A stretch of DNA of 64,000 bases, taken from the NCBI RefSeq assembly GCF_000828085.3, contig NZ_JXCA02000023.1, forward strand, positions 543,233-607,232, read 5' to 3'. Below are positions 26,314 through 33,988 of this stretch, in pieces. This DNA comes from Scytonema tolypothrichoides VB-61278. Its GTDB lineage: Bacteria; Cyanobacteriota; Cyanobacteriia; Cyanobacteriales; Nostocaceae. The first letter of the stretch is position 1. Each line of letters begins with the position of its first letter. Made by a program: the position numbers and the translations under genes. The notes under the pieces were generated by a model, which worked only from the letters and a program-made list of their open reading frames with translations, made no database searches and was not told the origin of the DNA.

Positions 26314-27912
26314 TTATAGAACGTAACCAACATGCGCATTTAGGGCATATTTTTTCAATTCAGGACAAATCTGTGGATTTCGGGCAAGAAAGTTGTCAAT
26401 AATAGCAGTTATCTTCTCTGGATAGTACATTTGCCAATGTCCTAAGCCATGTAGAGCACTTTCTTGACAAGCAGTGGAATCAAGTAATAGAGTTTTTTGC
26501 ATGACATCGATAAATTCCTCGTCCATCTCTTGATACATCGGCTCATCTGGATGACCGTACCAAGGGAAGATATCCCACCACATATAACAAACGCTATTAA
26601 GAGGATTTGCATTGGGTTCGTCAAGATGCGATAGGTGAGGTGAGCATCTTTGAGCAATGCACTTTTCAAATAAGGTGAAAATCGAGCGAATACACCGTTG
26701 CCTATCTGACCAAGGCACGCCATTGTCCAGCTGTAGCAGTGAGAATATATGATCCGAGCAGGAATTGTTAATCAAATAGTACAAGCCTTGATTTAATTGG
26801 GCGTCAGAAAAAGGTTGGAAGACTTCCTGAGGGTTTTCAAAAACTTTGGTCATGTATGCAACGGTCACTTCTGGTTGAACATCCCAAAGCCAATCTTCGC
26901 TGTCCTGCCAATACCATGCAGGTTCGGTAACTGGATGGTCAAAGAGATATTTGACCCAATTCTCAAAGCTGATGTCAATTGGTTGTTCGTCTGAAATTTT
27001 TATCGTTGTGTTCTTCAGAGATTGCAGCGGACTTTCCTCAACAACAGGATTTTTGCTTAGATCGAGGAAAGTCAAGTTTGTGAGAAATTGTAATGGAGTG
27101 ACATCAACAATTTGATTTTCATTGAGGTAGAGAATAGAAAGATTGGTGAGGAACTGTAATGGGCTGCAATCAAAAATTTGATTGGCGCTGAGGTTAAGAC
27201 AAGTGAGTTTCTTGAGGTTTTGCAGTGGAGTGAGATCGGAAATTTGATTTTGTGATAAGTCAACTTTGGTCAGGTTAGTTAAAGATTGTAACGGACTCAA
27301 ATCAGAAACTTTTTTGCCGTAAAGATTGAACAGATGCAGTTGAGTTAGGTTGATGAGAGACGATAGAGGACTGAAGTCAGAAATTTGATTATTTACAAGT
27401 TTTAATTCTGTCAGATGTGTCAGAGATACTAGCGGACGTAGGTCAGAAACTTGAGTGTTACAAAGTTCTATCTTAGTTAAGTTAGGCAAAGATGCTAGCG
27501 GACTCAAGTCAGAAATTTGCTTTCCAACAAGTGAAATAGTGGTGAGATTTGTCAAAGATTGCAACGGACTCAAGTCAGAGATGCTAATGCCACTAATATC
27601 TAGTTCAGTGAGATTCTTTAGCGATCGCAGCGGACTCAAGTCAGAAATTTGACTTTCGCCGGTTATACTAAGGCTAGTTAACTGGGTGAGACACTGTAAT
27701 GGACTCAGATCAGAAATTTGCTCATTATAAATGTTAACTTTGGTAAGACCTGCAAGCCCCTCTTGGGCTTCCTGGCAATCAGAGGTGTAAGCGACCTCCT
27801 CTAACAGCACCTCTACTGTGTGCCTCGCCTCTGGAGAAAGGCTGTCTTTATGTAAACACCAGTCAGCAAAGCTGCTGAAATCGGTGGTTTGGTTTGCTTT
27901 TATCTCGGACAT
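26314..27912 (-). CDS. Leucine-rich-repeat protein with unassigned C-terminal domain
   Basis: A roughly 532-residue protein with about eleven 22-residue internalin-type LRR units (about residues 55-300), each built on NLTxLxLxxNQISDLSPLQSL. The regular curved solenoid suggests protein binding. The remaining 220 residues are Trp/Tyr-rich and helical, with WYWQDSEDWLWDV, CYMWWDIFPWYGHPDEP and ALHGLGHWQMYYPEK; I do not recognise the fold. No signal peptide is seen. ATG 27912 is chosen because AAGGA lies about 9 nt upstream; a longer frame from 27948 lacks such a site. The gene sits between a Hen1 relic upstream and a Pnkp relic downstream, all on the same strand. Confidence 0.85.
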   Translation of the reverse strand: MSEIKANQTTDFSSFADWCLHKDSLSPEARHTVEVLLEEVAYTSDCQEAQEGLAGLTKVNIYNEQISDLSPLQCLTQLTSLSITGESQISDLSPLRSLKNLTELDISGISISDLSPLQSLTNLTTISLVGKQISDLSPLASLPNLTKIELCNTQVSDLRPLVSLTHLTELKLVNNQISDFSPLSSLINLTQLHLFNLYGKKVSDLSPLQSLTNLTKVDLSQNQISDLTPLQNLKKLTCLNLSANQIFDCSPLQFLTNLSILYLNENQIVDVTPLQFLTNLTFLDLSKNPVVEESPLQSLKNTTIKISDEQPIDISFENWVKYLFDHPVTEPAWYWQDSEDWLWDVQPEVTVAYMTKVFENPQEVFQPFSDAQLNQGLYYLINNSCSDHIFSLLQLDNGVPWSDRQRCIRSIFTLFEKCIAQRCSPHLSHLDEPNANPLNSVCYMWWDIFPWYGHPDEPMYQEMDEEFIDVMQKTLLLDSTACQESALHGLGHWQMYYPEKITAIIDNFLARNPQICPELKKYALNAHVGYVL

Positions 27913-28083
27913 AACAATATTTCCTTCTGAAATAACCACGAAGGTCAACTAATAGTAAAAATCCCTATCTGCCCAGAAGAACTAACTTCTGCATCTTCCA
28001 CTCATATCGCTTGAAACTGCACTGTGTAGCCGAAGCGTTCTCCAACTGGCTTTGCGCAAATTTGGAATTCTTAGTGCGTCGAT

Positions 28084-28326
28084 TCAAAGCAGCAACGGGC
28101 GATCGCTCACGTATTGTTCCAGATTTGTACCGCATCCACACACCAACTTCACTAGATCAACATCCAAAAGTAGCGTCACAGTGCATCGTTGCTCATTTGC
28201 TTCTGGATAGAAAACGTGCGCTTGTCCAAACGAAAGAGGAAAAGACTGACAACGATCTGGGTGTTTATGCAGTAAGTACCCTAAATCTGTAGCTGGATAA
28301 TATGTGGTTGTAATTGACAGTAGCAT
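28084..28326 (-). pseudogene. hen1: Relic of bacterial Hen1 (3'-terminal RNA ribose 2'-O-methyltransferase), N-terminus only
   Basis: An 80-codon frame reads MLLSITTTYYPATDLGYLLH, then KHPDRCQSFPLSFGQAHVFY, PEANEQRC, LLLDVDLVKLV and LEQYVSDRP before a stop. From memory, this is the start of the bacterial Hen1 N-terminal domain (Hen1_L), which usually reads like ATDLGYLLHKHP, SFGKAHVFYPE and QYVNDRPY. Full Hen1 is around 460 residues with a C-terminal methyltransferase; that part is absent. Hen1 and Pnkp normally form one RNA-repair operon, and a Pnkp relic lies 1.8 kb further on the same strand. A small frame on the other strand (28011-28292) is a shadow. Confidence 0.72.
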
Positions 28327-28681
28327 TCACAATAAACAGAGGTTCACTCTCGGTAGACTAATCATGACTACTGCTTAATAGCTCGTGATTACGGAAAAGA
28401 TTTATTTAATGCTGCCATAGCACTTCCTACTTAATATTTCTTAACAGATTCTTTTGAAAATAAAAATATTTTGTTTGGCTGAATATTTGTGATACGCTAG
28501 CTTATTTTCCTGTTTGTCTTTCTATAACTTGTATATAGAATTAAACACTCTAGATCATTAGGGAGCATCTTGTGAATATCGACACTGATCGCGGTAGCGG
28601 CAGGTTTTTCCTGTAAGATTTCTGTTAATCTTGAACCTACATACCAAACTTTTTGTTAAAACTGGCAGTGAGGAGTGAACT

Positions 28682-28757
28682 GTGTAGTTGTAGTGGGGAT
28701 TATGGTACTTTCTCTACACCCGCATGAGGCTTATCTATTGTACCTCTAATCCTACAC
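28682..28757 (+). ncRNA. Candidate structured RNA ahead of a terminator
   Basis: Three nested helices can be drawn: GTGTA (28682-28686) with TACAC (28753-28757), GGATTA (28697-28702) with TAATCC (28747-28752), and GGTAC (28704-28708) with GTACC (28740-28744). A terminator-like hairpin follows 59 bp later on the same strand. The direction is taken from that hairpin. It matches no RNA family I can name, and no promoter was identified. The surrounding spacer 28327-28859 holds no gene. Confidence 0.3.
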
Positions 28758-28815
28758 TTTAGATTCTTGAAAGACCTTAATTTTTGTTTCATTGTGTAAA
28801 TCCCGTTCATCAATA

Positions 28816-28842
28816 CCCCACCTACACAGCAATTAGGTGGGG
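28816..28842 (+). terminator. Perfect 9-bp terminator-like hairpin
   Basis: CCCCACCTA (28816-28824) pairs fully with TAGGTGGGG (28834-28842) around a 9-nt loop, followed by a T-rich ATTATTGTTTAT on the plus strand. No plus-strand gene lies upstream, which supports a non-coding transcript ending here. It could also serve as a stand-alone repeat. Confidence 0.5.
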
Positions 28843-28859
28843 ATTATTGTTTATATAGG

Positions 28860-28994
28860 AATCCGGTTTGATTTGGTGAGACCAGTGCGCATGAGGAGGG
28901 TTTCCCGACAGAGGCATCTGGCGTATGCCTACGGCACGCCCTCTGGGCTAAAGCCGTCAGGCGAAAGCAGGCATACCCGAAGGGTGAATTGACT
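28860..28994 (+). repeat. Dispersed repeat, copy B
   Basis: This 135-bp segment is the opposite-strand partner of 17983-18120, starting AATCCGGTTTGATTTGGTGA and ending AGGGTGAATTGACT. It is GC-rich compared with the surrounding spacer and contains the words GGTTTCCCGACAG and TCTGGCGTATGC found in other spacers here (about 36110 and 63690-63850). It carries no credible gene. The stretch up to 29119 is otherwise unremarkable. Confidence 0.7.
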
Positions 28995-29119
28995 CGTAAA
29001 GGTAGCGAACAGGGAACCTGACTTTCCACATCCCGTGAAAAGTCAGGGCACACAAGAGTGCCTCAACCACGCTAGTGCGGTGGTGGACTTGCACTGATGC
29101 TGGTCATCACGTGTAAAGT

Positions 29120-29275
29120 TTAGTCTTGTTCCAAAAAATCTGCAAATAAAGCTTTAATGTCCGTAACTGGAATCAAAGCTATAAAATCATTCAAGTCGTC
29201 TTGCAACGTACCACCAACAACTTTCTTTAATTCGTTTTCGGAAAGTTCTTCCAAGTCTTCAGTAATTTGAAACAT
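29120..29275 (-). CDS. Double-glycine leader peptide 2 (bacteriocin/pheromone-type precursor)
   Basis: A 51-residue product with a 22-residue leader MFQITEDLEELSENELKKVV-GG in the classical double-glycine pattern (LSxxEL..VxGG), cut after Gly-Gly by C39 peptidase ABC exporters. The mature part would be about 29 residues, acidic and amphipathic, ending DIKALFADFLEQD. ATG 29275 fits the leader better than a start at 29305. It follows a similar gene by 38 bp. No C39-type exporter or modifying enzyme is present in the window, so maturation would depend on genes elsewhere. Confidence 0.75.
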   Translation of the reverse strand: MFQITEDLEELSENELKKVVGGTLQDDLNDFIALIPVTDIKALFADFLEQD

Positions 29276-29313
29276 GTTCTTTTGTTTTTTAAGTAAAAGG
29301 TACAAGCAAAAAA

Positions 29314-29535
29314 CTAACTATTGCCAAATAAATCTCTCACAAATTGCTCTATTGCTTCAACGTCAATACCCAAGTCTTTTAGTCTTTGACGTAGATTGTC
29401 TATCTCAGACGAACCACCCACAACCTGCTGTAATTCTTCGTTCGACAATTCGTCAATTTGGTTGTCTGACTGTAATTCAGTGATTTTGATGTTATCCACA
29501 AGACCTTTAAAGTTTGTAAAGTTCATTTTTTCCAT
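29314..29535 (-). CDS. Double-glycine leader peptide 1 (bacteriocin/pheromone-type precursor)
   Basis: A 73-residue product with a long leader ending IDELSNEELQQVVGG and a mature part of 32 residues (SSEIDNLRQRLKDLGIDVEA to VRDLFGNS), acidic and helical. It shares the leader rule and an aromatic amphipathic tail with the next gene but little else. Met4 (29526) may be the real start because GGAAAAA precedes it. It is 160 bp downstream of the MFS exporter on the same strand. Whether that exporter, which has no peptidase domain, plays any part is unknown. Confidence 0.75.
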   Translation of the reverse strand: MEKMNFTNFKGLVDNIKITELQSDNQIDELSNEELQQVVGGSSEIDNLRQRLKDLGIDVEAIEQFVRDLFGNS

Positions 29536-29662
29536 TGCGTTTCAACCAGGGCAAGCGTATCTTCAATGCATTGACATGATATCATGTTTGACAATACCAA
29601 TTTGAAAAAAGAATGCGACAGATACACATTCCCAAACCCAAGTTTCGTCTCGGCTTTCTTTA

Positions 29663-29690
29663 TTTTGAATTTTGAATTTTGAATTTTGAA
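29663..29690. repeat. Heptamer tandem repeat TTTTGAA x4
   Basis: Four perfect tandem copies of TTTTGAA lie between the peptide genes and the MFS exporter stop. Related words (ttcaaaattcaaaattc) occur near 45226-45258. Confidence 0.85.
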
Positions 29691-29694
29691 TTGC

Positions 29695-31305
29695 CTAACA
29701 TGGACGCCTATTTGGGTCTGAATAAATCATCTGCAAAACCTTAGGTGGTTCATCACCAATGTGAAAGGCACGGACTTGTTCCTCAATCACTCTATCTGCA
29801 TTCGTCACCCGCGCAAATTGCCTTTTGTGTTCTGCCCAAGACTCCACAAGGGCTGTTTCTACAAAACGACTAGGATCAGACAAATCTTGATACAAACCCC
29901 ATTGAAGTGCACCATCACGCCGACGAATTTGGCTAAGTGCTTGCATCACTTTAGTAAATTCTTCGGCGTTTGCTGGGTCAATACGATACTCTAAAGTAAT
30001 CAAAACAGGACCATCATTTGGGCAAGGTTCAAAAGCAATGCGTGGCTGATCCCAATGCAGCGACGCTTGCAAGTCCAATTTTTCAGCACAGCGAAGACGA
30101 AAACGCCTTGTCAGCAGGACACACACAATTAATCCTACAGCAGCAGTGGCAAGGGCAGTTGAGAGACTTGTATGTTGAGCCAAGGTACCCCACAAAAGAC
30201 TGCCTAACACCATACTTCCTTGGAACACAAGCAATTGTACAGATAACGCTCTAGCACGCACCCAGGTGGGAACAGCTGTTTGTGCTGCAACATTGAGACT
30301 AACCATAACGCTGAGGGACGAAATGCCCACCAGTAGCATCACTCCCCACACAAGTGGTACAATGCGGAAAAATGCTAACGCCAGCATCATCACGCCCATC
30401 AGTAAGGATGCGATCGCCACCACCCTGTCACTAGAAAACTGCTGTCGTGCTTTGGGTAAAATAAACGCTCCTGCTAAGCCACCAATGCCCCAAAAGCCAA
30501 GAACGACACCATATCCCAAGGCATCCAGCCCCAATTCTTTACGCCCCAACAGTGGTAGTAGGGCAAACAAGGCGCTAGCAAAAAAAATGTAGGCTATTGT
30601 CCTAATTAGTACAGATTGGAAGACTGGGGCGTAGCGGATGTAACGTATCCCTGCTTGCATAGCCCCCACAAACCGTTCTGTAGGTAAGGCACTCTTTTCA
30701 TGCGTACGTTTCCAACGAGAAATCACGAATATCACGCTCACAAATGAGGCAGCGTTTAGCAAGAAAACAACACCCGTTCCTGCTGTGGCGATGACAATCC
30801 CTGCTACAGCTGGACCAATTGAGCGAGATAAATTAACAACAATACCACTGAGAGTGACAGCTTGCGGGAGTTCTTCTCTCGGCACGAGTTCGGGGGTGAC
30901 AGCTTGCCAAACAGGCATATTCATCGAACTACCGATACTCAGAGCAAAGGTTAGTCCTAAAAGTATCCACGGGGTTGTAATGTTAGCTATTGTCAGCACA
31001 CCCAACAAAGCAGCTACGACTAACATCCAACCCTGTGTCCACAGCAGCATCTTGCGACGATCTACAACGTCGGCGATCGCTCCTGCTGGTAAAGCCAGCA
31101 AGAAAAATGGTAAGCTAGACGCCGCCTGCATCAGCGCCACTAATAACGGTGAATTGGGCGCAAGAGTTGTCATTAACCATGATGCGCCGACATCGTGCAT
31201 CCAAGTCCCTATGCTTGACACTGCTGATGCTACCCACAAAGCACGAAACACTGGCTGACGCAGGGGAGTCCACATGGAATGAGCAACTGCTGATGGTGAT
31301 GTCAT
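29695..31305 (-). CDS. MFS exporter (EntS/MFS_3 type) fused to ABM-like domain
   Basis: A 536-residue protein. Residues about 15-410 form a 12-helix MFS transporter of the enterobactin-exporter-like group (FRALWVASAVSSIGTWMHDVGASWLM; DVVDRRKMLLWTQ; GSSMNMPVWQAVTPELVPR). Residues about 430-530 form a soluble alpha/beta domain like antibiotic biosynthesis monooxygenases (LITLEYRIDPANAEEFTKVM; GALQWGLYQDLSDPSRFVETAL). This composite is a recurrent cyanobacterial/proteobacterial architecture. It would export a small molecule from the inner membrane with the ABM-like domain in the cytoplasm. The HicA-like gene ends 18 bp upstream of its start. Confidence 0.88.
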   Translation of the reverse strand: MTSPSAVAHSMWTPLRQPVFRALWVASAVSSIGTWMHDVGASWLMTTLAPNSPLLVALMQAASSLPFFLLALPAGAIADVVDRRKMLLWTQGWMLVVAALLGVLTIANITTPWILLGLTFALSIGSSMNMPVWQAVTPELVPREELPQAVTLSGIVVNLSRSIGPAVAGIVIATAGTGVVFLLNAASFVSVIFVISRWKRTHEKSALPTERFVGAMQAGIRYIRYAPVFQSVLIRTIAYIFFASALFALLPLLGRKELGLDALGYGVVLGFWGIGGLAGAFILPKARQQFSSDRVVAIASLLMGVMMLALAFFRIVPLVWGVMLLVGISSLSVMVSLNVAAQTAVPTWVRARALSVQLLVFQGSMVLGSLLWGTLAQHTSLSTALATAAVGLIVCVLLTRRFRLRCAEKLDLQASLHWDQPRIAFEPCPNDGPVLITLEYRIDPANAEEFTKVMQALSQIRRRDGALQWGLYQDLSDPSRFVETALVESWAEHKRQFARVTNADRVIEEQVRAFHIGDEPPKVLQMIYSDPNRRPC

Positions 31306-31323
31306 ATAGGAAGTATTGACTCG

Positions 31324-31521
31324 TTAAAAGGCTTTAGACAGCCCAGCTTGTTTCAAAACAGCGTTGGCTGTATGGCGTGACTTGATAGAACTATCTACCA
31401 CAAATCGATAATCTGTAATTGGACTGTACCAGATTTCATGGTCTCCTTTACCTTGTCGTTCAAAGTAACAACCAGCTTTAGAAAGAATCTTTTTCAACTC
31501 AGGAGTAAATGACGCACTCAT
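31324..31521 (-). CDS. hicA: HicA-family toxin (mRNA interferase-like)
   Basis: A 65-residue protein with the HicA double-stranded-RNA-binding-like fold pattern: ELKKILSKAGCYFERQGKGDHEIWY, where the His of GDHEIW is the likely catalytic residue, then a C-terminal helix HTANAVLKQAGLSKAF. HicA toxins cleave mRNA. Its ATG follows directly on the stop codon of the upstream HicB-like gene (TAA-ATG, no gap), the usual antitoxin-first arrangement. Confidence 0.85.
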   Translation of the reverse strand: MSASFTPELKKILSKAGCYFERQGKGDHEIWYSPITDYRFVVDSSIKSRHTANAVLKQAGLSKAF

Positions 31522-31767
31522 TTAGTTAGTTACCGAAATTAACTCTTGCCGATGACTGATTAACTCAAAAGTGATAGAACCCGCATAGTTAGAAGGTACA
31601 ATTCTGTTTAGAACGATGAGTTCTGGAATCATTTCTCGAAGCTTTTGCGTAAGAACCTCAATTGTAGAAGCTTCAGTGACTAATCCTGGCACGTCTTCAC
31701 TCGTTGCAACCCAGACTTGTGCATCTTTATCCCAAAAAGCTTGAACCTTAAATGTGATTTGTGTCAT
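31522..31767 (-). CDS. hicB: HicB-like/DUF1902 antitoxin
   Basis: An 81-residue protein with the partial RNase-H-like fold of HicB/DUF1902: ITFKVQAFWDKDAQVWVATSEDVPGLVTEA, then helix EVLTQKLREMIPELI. It lacks the C-terminal ribbon-helix-helix or HTH DNA-binding part of classical HicB, so self-regulation would need another factor. It is the first gene of the pair and should neutralise the adjacent toxin. Confidence 0.8.
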   Translation of the reverse strand: MTQITFKVQAFWDKDAQVWVATSEDVPGLVTEASTIEVLTQKLREMIPELIVLNRIVPSNYAGSITFELISHRQELISVTN

Positions 31768-31829
31768 TATCTAGTACTCTGTCGAATTGACGACGTAATT
31801 TGAGTTTAAAACAAAATCAAATATCTACC

Positions 31830-32534
31830 TTACTTAAACAAAAAACTTGCTAAATCTTCTAAGATACGTAATCCCCTCAGAGAACCAGAAACAAGGCGAG
31901 TTGCAGCAATTGGTTGTTTGATGAGTCCCATTGCTAAAGGAAATGCCTGCAAAGAACCATCAGAGTGAAATGCATTGGTGAGGTTAGGAATATTGTGATG
32001 TGCATCATCGCTGATGACTCGCAGCATTCCTACAGCTACGCCTAACCCACTCAAAAATTCTAATGCTGCAAATCCCTCCATGTCTACAACGTCAGCATGA
32101 TATGTTTGACCTAATTGAAGTTTTTCACTGGCAGAATGAATCAGGCGATCGCTGGTCAAACCAACACCCGTAAAAACTCTATCTTGTAATTTGTTTTGCA
32201 CTATCTGCGTTAACTCGCGATCGCACAAAAGTTCAGCAGCATTTTTCTTTTCTTCTGCACCAGTAGAAACACAACTTCGATACACAACAGCTTTACCAAC
32301 ACTATATTTAGTTGACAAACTTCCACATAACCCCATCAACAAAACTCTCGGTTGCGGATGATGAGAAAGATGTCCTGCTTCTAACCATTGTTCTAAATGT
32401 TTGGTTAATACTGAAGAACCCATAGGAATGGGAAAAACAGGCGGTGTCGCAACTGCAAGCCGATTTAATCCTTTGCAAACAGCTTTGTACTCTGATCCAG
32501 TAACAACTAAAATGGCATCAACAAGCATTCTCAT
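31830..32534 (-). CDS. Nucleoside phosphorylase superfamily protein (MTAN/HpnG-like)
   Basis: A 234-residue protein of the purine nucleoside phosphorylase/MTA-SAH nucleosidase superfamily. It has VLLMGLCGSLS (phosphate/base loop), VGLTSDRLIHSASEK, and ADVVDMEGFAALEFL, the Met-Glu pair that holds the ribose. It ends with VISDDAHHNIPNL. The family cleaves N-glycosidic bonds of nucleosides. A hopanoid-associated phosphorylase role (HpnG, adenosylhopane to ribosylhopane) is possible given hpnJ/hpnK elsewhere in the window, but they are 20 kb away and the assignment is not firm. It is 30 bp downstream of pdxA. Confidence 0.78.
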   Translation of the reverse strand: MRMLVDAILVVTGSEYKAVCKGLNRLAVATPPVFPIPMGSSVLTKHLEQWLEAGHLSHHPQPRVLLMGLCGSLSTKYSVGKAVVYRSCVSTGAEEKKNAAELLCDRELTQIVQNKLQDRVFTGVGLTSDRLIHSASEKLQLGQTYHADVVDMEGFAALEFLSGLGVAVGMLRVISDDAHHNIPNLTNAFHSDGSLQAFPLAMGLIKQPIAATRLVSGSLRGLRILEDLASFLFK

Positions 32535-32564
32535 AATTTTTTGGCGCTATTGCGTATACTGCTA

Positions 32565-33656
32565 TTACAGCCTTGCTTTTCGCCTCTGGGATACTAACTG
32601 GGCTGCCAACAGAATTGCTGCTTTCATACTCGTAGCATCAGCAATTCCCTTACCCGCAATATCAAACGCCGTCCCGTGATCCGGTGAGGTACGAACAAAA
32701 GGAAGACCAATAGAAGTATTAACTGCTCTATCAAATGCCATCAACTTTACAGGTATCAAACCTTGGTCATGATACAGTGCAATGTAAGCATCTGCTGCTT
32801 GTGATGGATCAATACCACCATACCAAGCTTGACCTGGCTTAACCCACATTGTATCTGGTGGAACCGGACCGTCTAGTTGTAAATTTGGGCGGTTTTTGCG
32901 TTCTTGCTCAATCCACGGAATTAACCAATCTTGTTCTTCGTGTCCAAGTTGCCCTTGTTCGCCGCTGTGGGGATTTAAACCAGCGATCGCAATCCTCGCT
33001 CTTTCTAAACCAAAATCTTTCTCCAAACACTCCACCAGCAAGTCAAGTTTTTCTGTCATCAACTGTGGTGTTAATACTTTTGGTACTTGACTTAATGGCA
33101 CATGTGTGCAAGCAAGCAGAGTACAAAGTGTCCAGTTAGTGTGGGGCGAACGCGCGACAAATAACATTCCCACACGTTTTGCGCCTGACTTTTGGGCCAA
33201 AAGTTCTGTTTGACCTGGATAATTATACCCCGCCGCCTTCCATGCTGATTTAGCAATTGGACCTGTGACGATACCATCAAATTGATTGGCGAGTGTTTGG
33301 GCTATGGCTGTTTCCATATAAGCAAAGCTAGCCGCACCACTTGCTGCATTACCCGTCCCGATGATAATTTCGTCCTGTGTGTGCTTGTCTAAGGGCACAT
33401 CAAGAATTGATAGTTCTTCTGGATTTGCTAAAGGCTGAGAATTTTCGACTAATTTTAGTTTCGTAAAAATTTCTACTAATAAATCTCGGCTACCCACGAT
33501 TGTCACATCACAACTTTTGCTAATTTCCGAGTCTGCTAAAGCTTTTAAAATAACTTCTGGTCCAATTCCTGCTGGATCTCCGAGTGTCAATGCTAAGCGT
33601 GGGCGGCTTGGCACTGATGTTATATCTTTTTCATCTAATTTGTACATTATCGACAT
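32565..33656 (-). CDS. pdxA: 4-hydroxythreonine-4-phosphate dehydrogenase
   Basis: A roughly 363-residue PdxA, which oxidises 4-phosphohydroxy-L-threonine in the DXP-dependent route to pyridoxal phosphate. Motifs present are [17 protein letters not shown], the Zn-site regions [10 protein letters not shown] and [16 protein letters not shown], and [17 protein letters not shown] longer frame starts at 33710. ATG 33656 is preferred because AAGGA is 5 nt upstream and it lies 1 bp after the stop of the ABM gene. The order SDR, ABM protein, pdxA, phosphorylase on one strand with tiny gaps suggests one transcript. Confidence 0.95.
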   Translation of the reverse strand: MSIMYKLDEKDITSVPSRPRLALTLGDPAGIGPEVILKALADSEISKSCDVTIVGSRDLLVEIFTKLKLVENSQPLANPEELSILDVPLDKHTQDEIIIGTGNAASGAASFAYMETAIAQTLANQFDGIVTGPIAKSAWKAAGYNYPGQTELLAQKSGAKRVGMLFVARSPHTNWTLCTLLACTHVPLSQVPKVLTPQLMTEKLDLLVECLEKDFGLERARIAIAGLNPHSGEQGQLGHEEQDWLIPWIEQERKNRPNLQLDGPVPPDTMWVKPGQAWYGGIDPSQAADAYIALYHDQGLIPVKLMAFDRAVNTSIGLPFVRTSPDHGTAFDIAGKGIADATSMKAAILLAAQLVSQRRKARL

Positions 33657-33657
33657 A

Positions 33658-33963
33658 TTATTCCTTCTCAAGATGCACTTCAACTTCGTACAGAGCAGGA
33701 ATTTGCTCAAAAGAGACTTGTTTCGTCAGTTCTTGAAGCTGTAGCTTATCGAATGCTGTTTTCCAAGCCTCCTGATTCTCCCAATGAGCAACGTTGACAA
33801 ATTGAAACTGGGCATTTAGATCAAGACTTCGATGCAGTTTTGCGTCAATGAAACCTGGCTCATTTTTGATCAATTCAAGCGCCTCAGTCCACATACTGGC
33901 AAATTCATTTTCCTTGCCTTGAGGAACCGAGAAGACATTAATTAGCACAATCGGAGACTTCAT
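33658..33963 (-). CDS. Antibiotic biosynthesis monooxygenase (ABM) domain protein
   Basis: About 101 residues from ATG 33963 (GAGG upstream), forming one dimeric alpha/beta barrel ABM unit: [59 protein letters not shown]. Members include quinol monooxygenases and heme-degrading proteins as well as many of unknown role. It lies between an SDR gene (25 bp) and pdxA (1 bp). Confidence 0.85.
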   Translation of the reverse strand: MKSPIVLINVFSVPQGKENEFASMWTEALELIKNEPGFIDAKLHRSLDLNAQFQFVNVAHWENQEAWKTAFDKLQLQELTKQVSFEQIPALYEVEVHLEKE

Positions 33964-33988
33964 TTCCAACCTCGAATTATTTCTTAAC

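Noticed and set aside
28668-28690. Minus-strand word ACTCCTCACT resembling the Yfr1 RNA core
   Set aside because: Yfr1 needs ACTCCTCACAC in a loop between two stems followed by a T run; here the word differs and the flanks do not form the required stems.
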